Of a stretch of DNA of 64,000 bases, positions 42,977 to 54,934 are shown piece by piece (the stretch's first letter is position 1; every line of letters starts with the position of its first letter). Made by a program: the position numbers and the translations under genes. The notes under the pieces are model-generated. The model was not told the origin of the DNA and ran no database searches. It saw only the letters and a program-made list of their open reading frames with translations. Source of the DNA: Emergomyces orientalis (Eukaryota > Ascomycota > Eurotiomycetes > Onygenales > Ajellomycetaceae); the NCBI GenBank assembly GCA_002110485.1, contig MOWL01000027.1, forward strand, positions 124,001-188,000. Reading direction: 5' to 3'.

Positions 42977-43234
42977 TCATGGGCCACAATGAGAAGGTGC
43001 TGCATGATCTTGCCAAAGGTTGTTCAGAGTTTCCCTTAATGCCTCGCATACCTCATGTTTCACTTGATTCAGCTTGTCCCTGGCCATTACATTTTCTTTT
43101 GTAGCAAGATTCAAAAGAAGGTCATTCTGAAATCTGAGCACTTCTTTTCTGTGCCAAAGCTGCTGTTGATAGTTATCTTCATGTGATGATTCAATATAAC
43201 TGTGAACTTTGTCATGCTTTAGTGCTGGGTCCAT
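42977..43234 (-). CDS. Short hypothetical protein
   Basis: 85 codons beginning MDPALKHDKVHSYIESSHED, rich in Gln, Leu, Glu, His and Lys. The helical heptad-like run LWHRKEVLRFQNDLLLNLAT suggests a coiled coil. It has a clean frame with an ATG and a natural stop, but no family resemblance that I can name and no partner gene. A chance ORF or a terminal exon are both possible. Confidence 0.25.
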   Translation of the reverse strand: MDPALKHDKVHSYIESSHEDNYQQQLWHRKEVLRFQNDLLLNLATKENVMARDKLNQVKHEVCEALRETLNNLWQDHAAPSHCGP

Positions 43235-43239
43235 CTCGG

Positions 43240-44260
43240 TCTTTCTAACCCTGTGGGTGTGAAAGCCACAGATCTAGCGGAATATACTTATAGCCCGGGA
43301 AAAGCAGGATAAGACTCATGGTACTCACCTGAAAGAAATTTCTATTAAAAGCGGACTGCCATGGAGAATTATCCAACAGATATCAACCCTTGCCCAAACA
43401 CTGAGTGTCTATCAGACAGAGGAGCAGCAATCTATCACATCTCAATCAAGCATACGCAGACCTCAATAAACACCATGCTGAAATCACTGAAAGCGCGCTT
43501 ATCACACAAAATCAGTGCTTATAGCACATCCCCACACTCATTTCATGCTAAAGACATGACTCTCTATGCTTCAGAGCGCAGTTGGTGTCTTTCACTCACT
43601 CACTCACATGCAGGCGCATTTTCAAAAATGCTCAGTGTAATTTTTCTTTATTTTTAATTTTTCTTTTCTCATTTCATTCTCTTCTCTTCTTGAGGACAGC
43701 AGTTGCTGGTCCTCAGTAGCCCGAAGCCTCACAGAAACTGTTGCATACATTTATTAGTGCATGAGGTTTTTAATCCAGCAGTAAGCTCTCTTATTGCATG
43801 GTTTTCCTTGTTAGATAAAATAAATAGTTTCCCACATATCCCTGAGATTAAGTGGTGTATAATATAATAATAAATAATAACCCTTGCCCAAAGACCCATC
43901 TATACATCGAGCTAATAAAAGATGAGTCATATTCTTGATCACTGCAGTGAACTAATAAAATAGTGACTAGGGCAATGATATAAAGAAAAAAATGTAATTA
44001 ATTTCAATAATCAAAACCAATTTTCTCTTTTCCTCTATTCACATAGATATGATTTCGAAGTGTTCTTGTACATAAAAGCAAGAGCTTGAAGATTTTGAAG
44101 TTACATGAGTGGCTTGAGAGCTCAAGATCACTTTCAATTTTAGTTCTTATTTCTAAGTTTTGAGCTACAAACCCTTGATTTTTTCACATAGCTCTAACAT
44201 CTGCAAATCTTTTGCTGAATGTCTTACAGCCTATACCCTCTCAAGCCAGACAAAGGTTGA
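43240..44260. other. AT-rich region without supported genes
   Basis: An ORF at 43361-43657 (plus) is Ser/His-rich without motif and is probably chance. TAATAATAAATAATAA-type simple sequence occurs near 43861-43880. No repeats shared with other parts of the window were noticed. Confidence 0.35.
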
Positions 44261-44264
44261 TACT

Positions 44265-44950
44265 TTATTTCTGCATCTCCGCAGGCTCTTCCAGTCCATG
44301 ACAATCGGGACACCGTTCTTCACGAATAGTTAATAAGGTGCTCAATTGTTCATACGTCAAGATGTAACTAATTCCTTCAGCGCTCCTCAGGACCATTGTG
44401 CCTCAGATGGTATATCTAGATCACCCCTGGAAGGGTGGCCGGAAAGGGGTTTCAGTCAGTTGCAGGCTCATGGTTTGATGAATGCATATAGCAATAGTAG
44501 CATCTCTCTAAAATAGTAAGGCAAGGGTCAATGCTAAATTGTTGCAAGAAAATCTTCAAACATTGAATTTATGACTTTGGGCTTTGCATGGCTGGAAGCT
44601 TTCTCTCCTCCAGTGTAACATCGCCCGCTCAAGCTTCATGATACACTTACCTTATTCTCCAAAAGCATTATCTGCTCCGTCTGGGATTCAAGATCCAGAA
44701 CAATATCTGTAAGTCGACGAGTATGGGGTTCAAAAAGGACATGTTTGAAAACTTCTGTATTTCTCCTGTCAATCTATCTCGGGTGTAGAGAAACAGGTCC
44801 AGGTTACGGGGGACTGCCAATTCATTGGCTTTCTTATACAGGCCAGGTCTCGGCTTTTTTTTCTTTCTTTCTACGAGCCTCTTCCGACAATAGGCAAATA
44901 TCTACTTTCATTCTTCCCATGTTAAAGTGGCTGATGAATTGATAAAGAGA
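44265..44950 (-). pseudogene. MADS-box-like (SRF-type) gene relic
   Basis: In the minus strand near 44900-44800 one frame reads RKRLVERKKKKPRPGLYKKA then NELAV. It continues with FLYTRDRLTGEIQKFSNM, which resembles the MADS-domain pattern K(R/K)..GL.KKA.EL.VL followed by the beta-strand G.....FS. A shifted frame gives RRLTDIVLDLESQTEQIMLL up to a GTAAGT donor at 44650. A final exon of about 45 codons ends at 44265 (SAEGISYILTYEQLSTLLTI; CPDCHGLEEPAEMQK). Exons are not joinable in one frame, so I treat it as decayed. The MADS assignment rests on a short motif. Confidence 0.35.
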
Positions 44951-45225
44951 AAGCCGCATACACCCCATATACTTTTGCTATTTCTAAGCATAGGAGAGAG
45001 ATGGTAAAATTAGACATCTATCGAACTAATATGAAAATATTTATATATATACTATGCCTATTTGAATATAACCGTGCCAAGCGCATCTCACTACCTCCCA
45101 TTAGTGAGTGCGCCACACCGTAAAGGAATTCACACCATAACGGAATTATTTTGAATATCGCGAACTTCAAAAATTAATTAATAACCACCACCACATCTAT
45201 CTATAATATAAAGATTATCTATATA
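44951..45225. other. Spacer, probably 3' end of the pogo-like element
   Basis: AT-rich, no ORF. The terminal inverted repeat of the transposon could lie here but I could not pair it with the 46.7-kb side. Confidence 0.3.
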
Positions 45226-46670
45226 CTAATTAGAAGCAGCAGATTCTACTGTAGGTTGAGATATATTAGAATCATTGCGTTGTGGTTGATCCGTGGCAGA
45301 TTTGGTGGATTTGATCCCAACTGATCGCAGAGCTCTATTATACTCTTTTTTTGATTCTTCTGCCTTCCGATTGGCAATCTTGCGATTGGCATCCTTTACA
45401 GTGAGGACACCTCCTACCTGCACTTGCCTGCGCGTGGACTTGACAACCCGGCGTCTATTTGCTCGATAACGGCCAGCTAACTCCCCCTCGCGGTGGGCGT
45501 TCAATTCCGCTTGAACCATACTACCCTTGAAGATCTTGCTCAAACGCCTGGTTAGACCAGGTGTAAGGCTGTTCTTCACATCCTGTATAGCCTTCTCTGC
45601 AGCATCAATTTGACGACGTAGTTTCGCGACCGTGTCTGGGGATGTCAACTGAGAAGAAGCAGTTGATGGTCGATCCGCGGGTGGCGGGGTAAATTGATCA
45701 CATTTTTCACCATCACCATCATACACAAGCAGATCTGGGCCATCCTTTAGAGAGCGAGATTTCAATCGATCAAGTATAACTTCGCGGTTAATAGGGTAGA
45801 TTCCGCGGTCCGCAAAGCCAGCTCTAATAGTGGCAGGTTTGAAGGTCTGTTGGCGAACGCTGTGTAGATTGGCAAGAAATTGCCTCCCACCATATTGCTC
45901 ATATCCGTAGCGGGCAGCCTCGTTAATTGCTTTTGTATGATAGTGCTTATACTGTTGAAAAGGCACGCCTTCAAGAGATTGCAATATATGACTTGTATGA
46001 GAGGGAAATCCGAAAACAATAATCTTGTGAAGATTGCAATATTGAAGGAATTCTTCAGTGAGATGGGAACCATGATTGTCAAGTAGCAATAATTGATGAC
46101 TGCCCACCTGGCGTTTCTTGCTCATCATATTGAAACGTTTGATCCATTCAAACGCGATCTCATCATTAGTGAAGCCGGATTCAGATGTGGTTATCGTGTA
46201 ATTGCTAGGCAAGTTGGTGTCTGTACATCAATCTTCTAGATGAACCTTCGATCTCATTACAATCAGTGGATATAGAACTGTGCCATCCGCGCTCACACAT
46301 TCCAACACTGTTATTAACCCGCGAGAATATGAAGATTGTATGAAGGAATTCACATCTCGATAAGCAGTTATAACCCATTGTCCATGTCCTTCTCCTTCTT
46401 GGAACCCAATCTCATCAAAGTTGTAAACATCGCACGCGTGGAAGTTGTACTGATTGAAAATATATTCATAGCGATCGAACCAGTTGATAATGAAGCTTAT
46501 ATCCTCATTAAACACTCGTTTTGGGTCCATTGGCTTCTGCTTCACCCTGTCATAGTCTGGCAGGCGTTTGATAAATCGATATGCCCACATCTTGCTCACA
46601 GTAGGAGGTGGAGTCTCGGAATCAGTGTGATGAGCCTTCAACATTCGATTCGCGGCACAGGCTCTAAACT
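45226..46670 (-). pseudogene. Pogo/DDE_1 transposase, N-terminally truncated, one TGA
   Basis: One frame from about 46670 to 45226 (about 480 codons) has a CENP-B-type DNA-binding remnant (TVSKMWAYRFIKRLPDYDRV), the DDE core (YNFDEIGFQEG; LLLLDNHGSHLTEEFLQYC; SHILQSLEGVPFQQYKHYH) and a basic C-terminal tail (RANRRRVVKSTRRQVQVGG). The only stop is a TGA at 46228-46230 (HLED.CTDT), a site where relatives have Trp. The third acidic position reads Leu-Glu-Gly where I would expect Leu-Asp-Gly. Stops upstream of 46670 cut off the psq-type helix-turn-helix. This is the best preserved DNA-transposon ORF in the window. Confidence 0.85.
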
Positions 46671-46704
46671 ATTATTGGCTTGGTGCTGTCAATGCAGATA
46701 ATTA

Positions 46705-48343
46705 TTGGTCAAATCAAATCACAATCACTGTACGGAGTACGGAGTTACTCAATCAAATAATACTAATTCTCGAAGCAGAATATACGGACTCCATAACAAC
46801 TTGAACTTAGATTTAAAGAGGATGTGGAAAATTTCTAAAACAAAAACAAAACGCAAACAACTTTCTACTCCATACTATCTAGTGCTATCTAGACACCACC
46901 CATTTGGGCATCTGAGTGATTGCATTGGTTGGATATACACAGCCGGTATGCGCAGGGTGCTGCTGGTCTGTATTAGATGAATTTTGCAACTGTATCTCGC
47001 ACGAGCAAGGTGCACACACGAAGCCCACATTATAGAATTCAACAGTGTACATCATCAAAATCCACTCTTCATGCTAGTGCTTGTATCAACCATGTCCACG
47101 CATGAAATTGGAACGAGTTCGTTCCAACTTCATGCCAGGCGGTGGTGGGAATGAAAAATGTAGTATAAAGGCAACCCGGGTAGTTAAATATTAATCCGAG
47201 TACAAGCCTTGGTTGTGCCCACTCAAACTTTCCCATCGACTTTTCATTCATGCACGGGGCGTTGCAAAATCCGTCTACTAATAATAAGAATGCTGAAGCT
47301 TCCACTGAAAACAATCTCCTTGCTAGCTAGCGGTCTACCATACCGTGTACTCCGTACACGAGGTGCCTATTTTCGAAGGAAGGTGGGGTAGGTGGGCCTC
47401 AGCAGCATGGCCGCTTATGCAATGCCGCAATAGAAAAGCTTCATTTGTTCTTGTTCTTTGCTGCTACTGCTTTCTACCCCAGTCTCATGGGTTTTATGAT
47501 GCACCATTTGACTGCAAAGCAAAAGCTCCGCGCCACTCTCCATATCAGTGGTCGAATTCATCACTTTGAGCCATGTTCTTTCAGCCTCTGGCTGCTTTGA
47601 TGATTTTCAAAATCATACAGATCTCCGTACTGTTTATCAAAGCTCTTAACCGTTTGCAGCCTATCTAGGTAATATCCGATTACTCCACGCTGTCAACCTT
47701 AATGATGCCACCTGCTCCTGCAATACCCTCTTTTTTTTTAGATATCATTACATCGGTTCCAAATCCTCTTTCTTTCGATTTGAAAATTTCCAATGTTTAA
47801 TTCAAGGACTCTTGTCTTGTTATTTCTTTATTCACTGTATACTGCAGTTGTGTCTCCTTCTTCCTTGTGTGCTGTATCTTACTGCAGTTTGTTAAAAAAT
47901 CTGTTTTCTTCGTTTATGTTCACAGGGTATCTCATCTTATTCACTCCTTTTTTAGATATAATACGAGTATCCACAATGCATATCTTACCATTATATGCAT
48001 ACTGAAATCAACAACCCATTCTTTTAGTGTGAGTAGGCGTTTGTCTCCCCCCCGCCAGCACAAATCAAAGGCTATACCCTCTAATCTGTCTTGTTTATAT
48101 GATGTTTCTGGGTTTCCTTCCCCCCTTCTTCTTTAACTGTACAGTTAATGTAACTCAGTGAAATATAAATCCTATTTTTAACTCTTGTTGTTCTTTTCAT
48201 TATCTTTTTCTAACTGCATTCTCTCCTCTCTACCTTGACAGGCTATCTGATAGCTCATGTTGTGAACTAAACTTCTTGTCTTTACTTTACATTCTTCTTC
48301 TTCTCCTGCCCTCTTCAATCCCTTCTATTCAATCTCTCTTAAC
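46705..48343. other. Intergenic, CT-rich promoter side of the helicase gene
   Basis: Scattered short ORFs on both strands have no motif. Several copies of ACTCCGTA / TACGGAGT occur (46731-46745, 47347-47358, 47624). From about 47730 onward the DNA is strongly pyrimidine-rich, ending with CCTTTCCCCTCCGGC just before the helicase start, typical of fungal prom­oters. Confidence 0.4.
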
Positions 48344-48419
48344 TTGCATCTCAGCTTGTGTCCAAATATCTCTTTCCTTTCCCCTCCGGCAAAACAAAAA
48401 ACAACAATATTCACCATCA

Positions 48420-51400
48420 TGTCAAACCGATCAGTTATGAGTGATAACCCAGATGAACTGAGCAATGAGCCAGCACCACGCGGTCACGAAAATAAGCTTG
48501 TTCCTGATACACTCGTTGACCTTCAAGCTGCTCCCTATACTTCAACTGACCGCAACCCCTACCGTGCTGCTCTGCTTACTGACAGAGGTCTCATTGGTGA
48601 GACTGCTGGCACCATATTTTCAAACAAACCTCATATCAAGATCAACGTCGTCACCCATGAACACACAAAGCACAAATTCACCCTGAATATTGAAATCAGT
48701 GTAGTTGACAGTTCTACGAAGCCGTCAGGTCCGACTAGGGTTGCGCTGCGTATCCTTGGCCATCAGTTCCGCAAAGTCAGCCTTGAACGTCTTCAAGATG
48801 TTGATAACTTCCCTGCTCATCTCACCCAGCAGATTGATCGCTATGACTCCACCGCTCGCTTCTACTGACTTCTCCGATTTAAATTCCAAGAGGCCTTAGC
48901 TTCCAACATACACGCTAACGGGCTCTTCTCCGCCAGTGACTTTGGAGCATGCAAACCTCAAATGGAAGAGATAATCCACGCATTTACTTGCAAAGACTCT
49001 GACGGGAATCCCAAAACAATTTCAATGCTTGTGCGTGGCAGCAACTTTGGCCCCAAACTAGAGAATTTTCTCCAAGTGCTAGCAGATGATGAACATTCTC
49101 TTTGGAGCAATTTGCAAGCCTGGTATCCCTCTCACCCGGACAAGATCTTCCTGCAGATTGGGCAGCTACCTGACCCCGAAGACCGGCCTAGCTACTCCAT
49201 TGAATCCCAAGTTTCCTTTGTGTGTCCGAGTATATCACTGTTTTGGGATTCGGGGCAGTCATTGAGAATGAATTCCAGCAGGCGCTTGCCCGTGGCCTGG
49301 ATGAGCAAAATACTCTGATTCGACTGCTCCGGATCCCCGGGGCCGCAGAGCATCGGTATATTGCTTTCATATACGCCCCTGCAAACACTGCCGTGCGTCT
49401 GAACCCGGGTGATGCACTCCATGTTAATTTCGACCCAGATATCAACAACCCAAAGGAAGCTTGGACTGCTCATGTGATTGACGCTATCCCTTCCACCCCG
49501 CATAGCACCCGCCCATGGATCTCAGAAAGCCAAGCCTGGTCCCCAGATCCCACTCCTTTGAATGTCCCCTTTAATGCATTGGATCCATCGGACTTTTCTG
49601 ATCCTGTCAAAATGCGTCAAGCAGTTGCTGATCAACCCGGAATCCCGGTATCAATAACCGCCATTTACTCCGACTTGCCGTATCGTCGACAAATCGCCGC
49701 CTCATCTGAGCTGATAGCCAAGTTCCGAGACATGAGCAAAAAAGCATATGCATATGTCAAACACAACCCAAGACCTGTTCCAATCAAACAAATACTTCTA
49801 TCCAACAATCTACAACCTGAAACGTTGGGTATGGTTGATTTGTATCGCGCCTGTGTCCCTGACTTAGAGTTTCTTCAAGCTAAAGTTCATGACATGCTCC
49901 TCCGTGCGAACTTCAATGCACATCAGATTGCAGCATATGAATTGATGTTTGACGCTCCTGGCGGAATAATAATCATTCGTGGGCCGCCGGGCACTGGTAA
50001 AACCCACTTCAATACCCATATAATCCTCCCTATTATACAAACATATGACGCCGATGGCAATAAGAATCAGGTCCTCCTCACCTCGTCTACAAATGAAGCA
50101 ATCAATCAACTGGCCACGTACCTCTACGGCGTTCTTACCAACATTTATGGTGATTACCTCGGAGGTTAGTTCAGCACTTTTTCTACCCATACTCTCATCC
50201 TTTGTCTCTAGCTCTTTTTCGCTCTTTTTTCACTGACCTTCAAATTTTAACTTGCCAGCCAACGCCTCAGTCCCCGAATCCTCCTTGGGCCCTATTGTTG
50301 TTAGGGTACATTCCGTTGACACCGACAAGGCTGTAACCCTCAAACCTGCCGACAAACAACGTGGTCGTGATCCTTTTTCCAGACCAGATATCATTCAGAA
50401 AGACGATACTCCGGAGCTATCTGAAATGGTCATCGCCGCCTCGGTCTACCAAAGCTACATAAAATCACAGGCGAGAACAAACACCGAGTTTAGTGACCCA
50501 CGTCTTGTTCATACCTTCCACAGCTTGGGCATGTGAATGCTTCGATTTGCTGGTCTTGCTGAGCCTCATATTGGAGACACTCATCGCTTCAGCGACTTCC
50601 GTGGTCTATATGATGAGTACTCGAACAACCTTCTGGATGATCAAGAGCAAAAAGAACTGTTCAATCGGGAGATCTGCAACCTCAGCAAGACCGTTCTCAG
50701 GGAAGCCGATGTCGTCATTGCAACATTAAGTCAGATAGGAGTTGAGACGGTCAATACCAACATTCATCCAGATATCATCATTGTCGATGAAGCTGCAAAG
50801 GCCGCCGAAGTTGAAATGTGGCCGATCATCCCAAAGGCATTGTCTTGGTTGGAGATGAGCATCAGCTTCGCCCCACCATCTTCTCATCCGATAATGAGAA
50901 CAATTTCAGAATGCAGGCCCGGACTTCCCTACTGGCCCGATTGATTGGTGCCGGCGCGCTCCACCGCATGTTCAACATCCAGCACCGAATGCACCCGGAT
51001 ATCAGCAAATGCGTTTCATCGGTCTTCTACCATAATCAACTCATTGATTCCGATGACCTGAAGACCACCATTTCACCTCAGACTCAGAAAGTCCTCCCAT
51101 ACAATTCCGCAACATTTGGCTTGAATACTTGCTCGGTCATGGTTAATATACCTTCTCACGATCCGAAAAGGACGAGGTCAACAATTCAATTTCGAATGTT
51201 ACCCACATACAATATGTCTGCAAACTTCTCGTGGACCTCATTCAGCAAGTTGAAATCAACCCTTCAGATATTGTCATCCTTGTTCCATACCAGAACCAAT
51301 ACCAACTCTACAGTACCACTCTGTCACAACTTCAATTGAACCTGGATCCTAAATTTGGCGATGTCTCCATCAAGAAGATCGATGGATATCAGGGGGGCGA

Positions 51401-52359
51401 AAAATCCGTGGTAATCTTGGACCTTGTCATAACAGGAAAAATCGGATTTCTCAGAGAATCAAACCGGCTCAACGTCGCCCTCAGCCGCGCCCGCCATGCT
51501 CGCTATACCATCTTCAACACCAACTCCATCAAGCGTTTTATGTATCAATCCAGCTACAAACTCATCACTTCCGTCATTAATAAACACAGATCCGATCGCC
51601 AACTATTCATTCAAAGAAGATGACAAAGCTGACAACATCACCTCTCCATATATCGACATTAATGAAACCACTCCAATTATCACAGATCCAAATAATTGTT
51701 ACCCCTTGGAGCAGGAAGATGACCTAGAGGATGACGAGGATGACGAGAACTATGAGATGGAGGAAGGGGAAATTCGATCCAAAGATGGGGATCATGATGT
51801 TGTTATGGATCATGATGATAGTTCAACTCCAGAATTAGAAGGTTTCTCTCCTTTCTCTTCTGTTTTCTTTTTCTTATTCTCCCTGCGGTTTTATCCCTCT
51901 CATTCCTTAGCAAAAGCCCTGCTAATAAATAAACTTCCTTACTTAGCTCCTGCTCCCGCCGCCACAAATCACATGGCTTGTTTGGAACACAGCCAGGTTG
52001 CTGCCGCTAGCACCCTAGCAAATATAGTGACAAATTTAGCCGCGACTGGTCCCACCATGTTTCCTGGTGCTTCAACTCCAGCCTCCAACCTCACCACCGC
52101 TCCACTCAAACATTCTCTGACTCCGTCCAACCCCGCACCAGCGAAATATACTCAGAACCAGGCATCTAACCATGCACCTCAAAACACTTCTAATATTTCT
52201 CTCCGTGGCTTGAAGACTGCAATTTCTTCTGAAAATCCCTCTTCTGGCAGTGAATGGACTCAACCCTCTGAAACTGCTGAAATCCCTGATGTAATCTGGT
52301 CATTCTTTGGTTTGATTTTGTTTTCATGCATCATTTTAGTTGTCTTTACAAATCCTTAG
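48420..52359 (+). pseudogene. UPF1-like superfamily-1 helicase gene with frameshifts and TGAs
   Basis: ATG at 48420 (MSNRSVMSDNPDELSNEPAP). All SF1 motifs are present: Walker A IRGPPGTGKTHFNT (about 49975), DEAA in IIVDEAAKAAEVEMW, motif III VLVGDEHQLRPTI, QHRMHPDIS, GYQGGEKSVVIL and NRLNVALSRARHA. Intron 50165-50258 (94 nt, GTTAGT, GCCAG) is in phase, and a second intron probably lies near 51841-51955. Two TGA (48866, FY.LLRF; 50534, LGM.MLRF) fit Trp. Single-base frame changes occur near 49200-49222, 50830 and 51190, and another near 51595 before an acidic tail (QEDDLEDDEDDENYEMEEGE). A hydrophobic C-terminus (SFFGLILFSCIILVVFTNP) could be a membrane anchor. Helicase motifs outlived the frame breaks. 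It is probably a multicopy RNA/DNA helicase, possibly mobile. Confidence 0.7.
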
Positions 52360-53035
52360 AGACAAAAAAAAAAAGAAGAAAAAAGAAAGAAAAGAAAACC
52401 CTTGTAATAGAAATTAAAGCTATTTTTTTTACTACTTTTCTGAATAACTTTGTAAACTCTAGAGTTCAAATCATATGAATTGATTTACTTCTTTGCCTCT
52501 CACATCTACATATTTATTTCACCTTATAAATCGTGACCGATCTTCGATGCTTATATTTATATGCATCAATTTCTAAACTATTTGATGTAGATTGCTGAGG
52601 CATATATGTTGTGATTGGACCAGACGCAGGCATATGTGCTGCAGTAAAAACATAGACAGCTCTGTTTTCATGAGTTTCCGTATCAGGCATTGAAATTATG
52701 GATCACTTTCACATATAGTACTACTATCATAGGCATTCAATGCTTAAAATATTCATTTTCTTTCTTTCTCTTTCTTTGTAAACAAACTCATTTCAGCCAT
52801 TCACTTCTTTTGATTTTCCACATCATCATTTTCTTTCTCTTACCCTTCCCTTCTTCTTCTCTCGCCCCTCTATTATCGCCGCCTTTCTACCCTCCATCCT
52901 CCTCCCCTCTCTCTTTCTTTTTATTAAGGAGACGGAGGCTCTCGATGCACTATCCAGTATAGTGAACATCAAATATTATAATCTTCTTATTTTTCTTTTC
53001 TTTTCTTTTCTCTTTTCTCTTTCCATTAATTCAAA
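52360..53035. promoter_or_regulatory. Intergenic region with a pyrimidine-rich promoter tract
   Basis: AT-rich DNA after the helicase gene becomes a C/T-rich tract (about 52750-52935 and 52981-53025, TTTTCTTTTCTTTTC runs) ending 10 bp before the next ATG. It is the likely promoter of the downstream gene; no TATA element is obvious. Confidence 0.4.
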
Positions 53036-54486
53036 ATGTCAGATAAACATTCTCATCAAAACAAGCAGCCAAGTACAGCTCAAAAGATTTCGATTGGACA
53101 GCTAGACAATGTCGACCAGATTCTACGAAAGATAATCATAAAGGAAAGATTCTTTGAGAAATGTCAACATCTTCTGCTAGAGCAAGATGTAGAGAGGCCA
53201 TTGAAAAAATTTTCCTAAATTCTCCCGCGTACTCAGGTCGACCAACAACACAGTTGAAATCAAAAGGATTCAACTGATTCTTTACGAACGATTCAAGCAA
53301 GTGAAGAGCACGGTTAAATTGCCTCATCACTCCAACAGAAAAAACAAAAGCAAATATACTGCCAGGGCCAGCAAAAGGCGGCTAAGGTCTACCCACAGGA
53401 CCAGGGTCAGCAGGGGCGACCCCAACGAGAACGACGAGCGCGAGATCAGCAGCGAGATAAACAGTGAGATTGACAGTGAAATCAACAGCGAAACCGAAGG
53501 TGAAATCTTAGCTGAAAATGAAGATGAAATCAACGGTGAAAGCGAAGGTGAAAGCAACAGTCCTACCACTCCATCATCATCTCTGCCACAGAAACGGCTA
53601 AGACCTCAACATGATCTTACCGATAGCGATGAGTCCTTTTACCTTCCAACCTGAGTTAGAAAACGACAAAAATATTCTTCAAAAAACAAAACTGGAAAAG
53701 AGCCCCGATGTACAGGAAAAACTACAGGGTCAAGTTCATCCACCGCGGACACCATTGACATTATAAAGATTTATCTCCAGATAGCTCTGCAAGATTGTGA
53801 GACCCCTGACAGAGAAACTACTATTTATCTTACCAAAATCTGCACTGATATTGATTCTCTAGATCTTGGCCTGTTCTACACGCAATTGTCAGAGGAGTTT
53901 CTGCATATACCCTCATTTAAACCCGACCTTTATTCGTTTTATATCAAGCACCCTACCGCAGACATTATCATTCGAACCGCGGAGCATCTTCGCCTCGGCA
54001 TTCAATCCCACTTCCAACGCAAGTGCGGTGATATGGTTCAGATTACACTTAAACCAAAACTGGTATGTTTGAAGAAAAATGTTTAATCATTCATTTCCTT
54101 CTTTCTTTCTTTCTTTTTTTTTCAGTCATAAGGTTTAATCATATTTTTTTTAGAATGCCCATATCAACCCACGCCCTCCACCCGTTAGCAACGAGTTCAA
54201 CTACGAGGAGAATTTATATGATGACTGTCAGCCAGATGATTTGAACACGCCGTCCTTGCCAGAGCCAGAGTCTGAACCTCGACCACAGCATGAACCACAG
54301 CATGAACCACCGCCAGAACCAGAGCCAGAAACGGAGCCTGGGTCCGAGCCTGAGTCGGGATCTGAGGGTATGGATTTTGGAGACAGCATAGCGAAAAGCC
54401 TGAATCAATGTGAACAGATGACTCCTCAGAACTTTGCGAAGTTTCAACAGTTCTTTTTATTACCTAAAAGTGGCACGAACCAATGA
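53036..54486 (+). pseudogene. Acidic hypothetical protein gene downstream of the helicase
   Basis: The start MSDKHSHQNKQPSTAQKISI is followed by an amphipathic block (FFEKCQHLLLEQDVERPLKK), then a one-base frame change near 53215. A long frame (about 53220-54062) follows: a basic patch (RASKRRLRSTHRTRVSRGD), a Glu/Asn/Ser repeat (EINSEIDSEINSE), and a folded-looking segment (KICTDIDSLDLGLFYTQLSE; SFYIKHPTADIIIRTAEHLR). One TGA near 53651 (YLPT.VRKR) fits Trp or Arg. Intron 54063-54153 (91 nt, GTATGT, TTTAG) leads to a Pro-Glu repeat exon (PEPESEPRPQHEPQHEPPPE) ending at 54486. I do not recognise a family. It has the same strand, spacing and decay style as the helicase gene. Confidence 0.5.
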
Positions 54487-54489
54487 AAC

Positions 54490-54934
54490 GGAAGAATTAA
54501 TAGAGAGATCGTATGGTAATGGTATTGTGTATGTGCTCTGAACTATGTTATCCGTCTTAGGAACTAGTTATAGTAAAACATGATCTTTATATATATAGTC
54601 TGTATTGTCTATATATGACATTTCAAGCTTCTGTCTTATAAAGTTGTTATAATGCAGTAAAGGGTTGATTTTGCATGGATTTTGAGGTGGCCCGCTCGGT
54701 GGTTAATTACGTTATTCTATTAGGAGCTATTTCTATTTCTACTATTTATTTGGCACAAATTTAACAGTGGGCGGCTTTTAACTTATCCAAATAGGTGACA
54801 TTAAAGTTGCCTGGCGGTTAGATTGGCAATTTTGTGGACTTCCTGTGTTTAATTTCTATTTATTGGTTTGACTCAAGTACTGCGGATGCCTCTGTGAGTG
54901 AGACTGAAGGATTAACTGTGCAGCTATAGTGATC
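54490..54934. other. Spacer between acidic-protein gene and LINE4
   Basis: AT-rich, no ORF support. It includes a TATATATAGTCTGTATTGTC-like tract. GTGATC directly precedes the LINE4 tail and also occurs at about 60356, a possible short target duplication. Confidence 0.4.

Noticed and set aside
43361..43657. Plus-strand ORF of 98 codons
   Set aside because: Ser/Thr/His-rich with no family resemblance; ends in an AT-rich run. Treated as chance.
47069..47569. ORFs of 60-81 codons on both strands upstream of the helicase
   Set aside because: Mutually overlapping, motif-free and located in promoter-type DNA.
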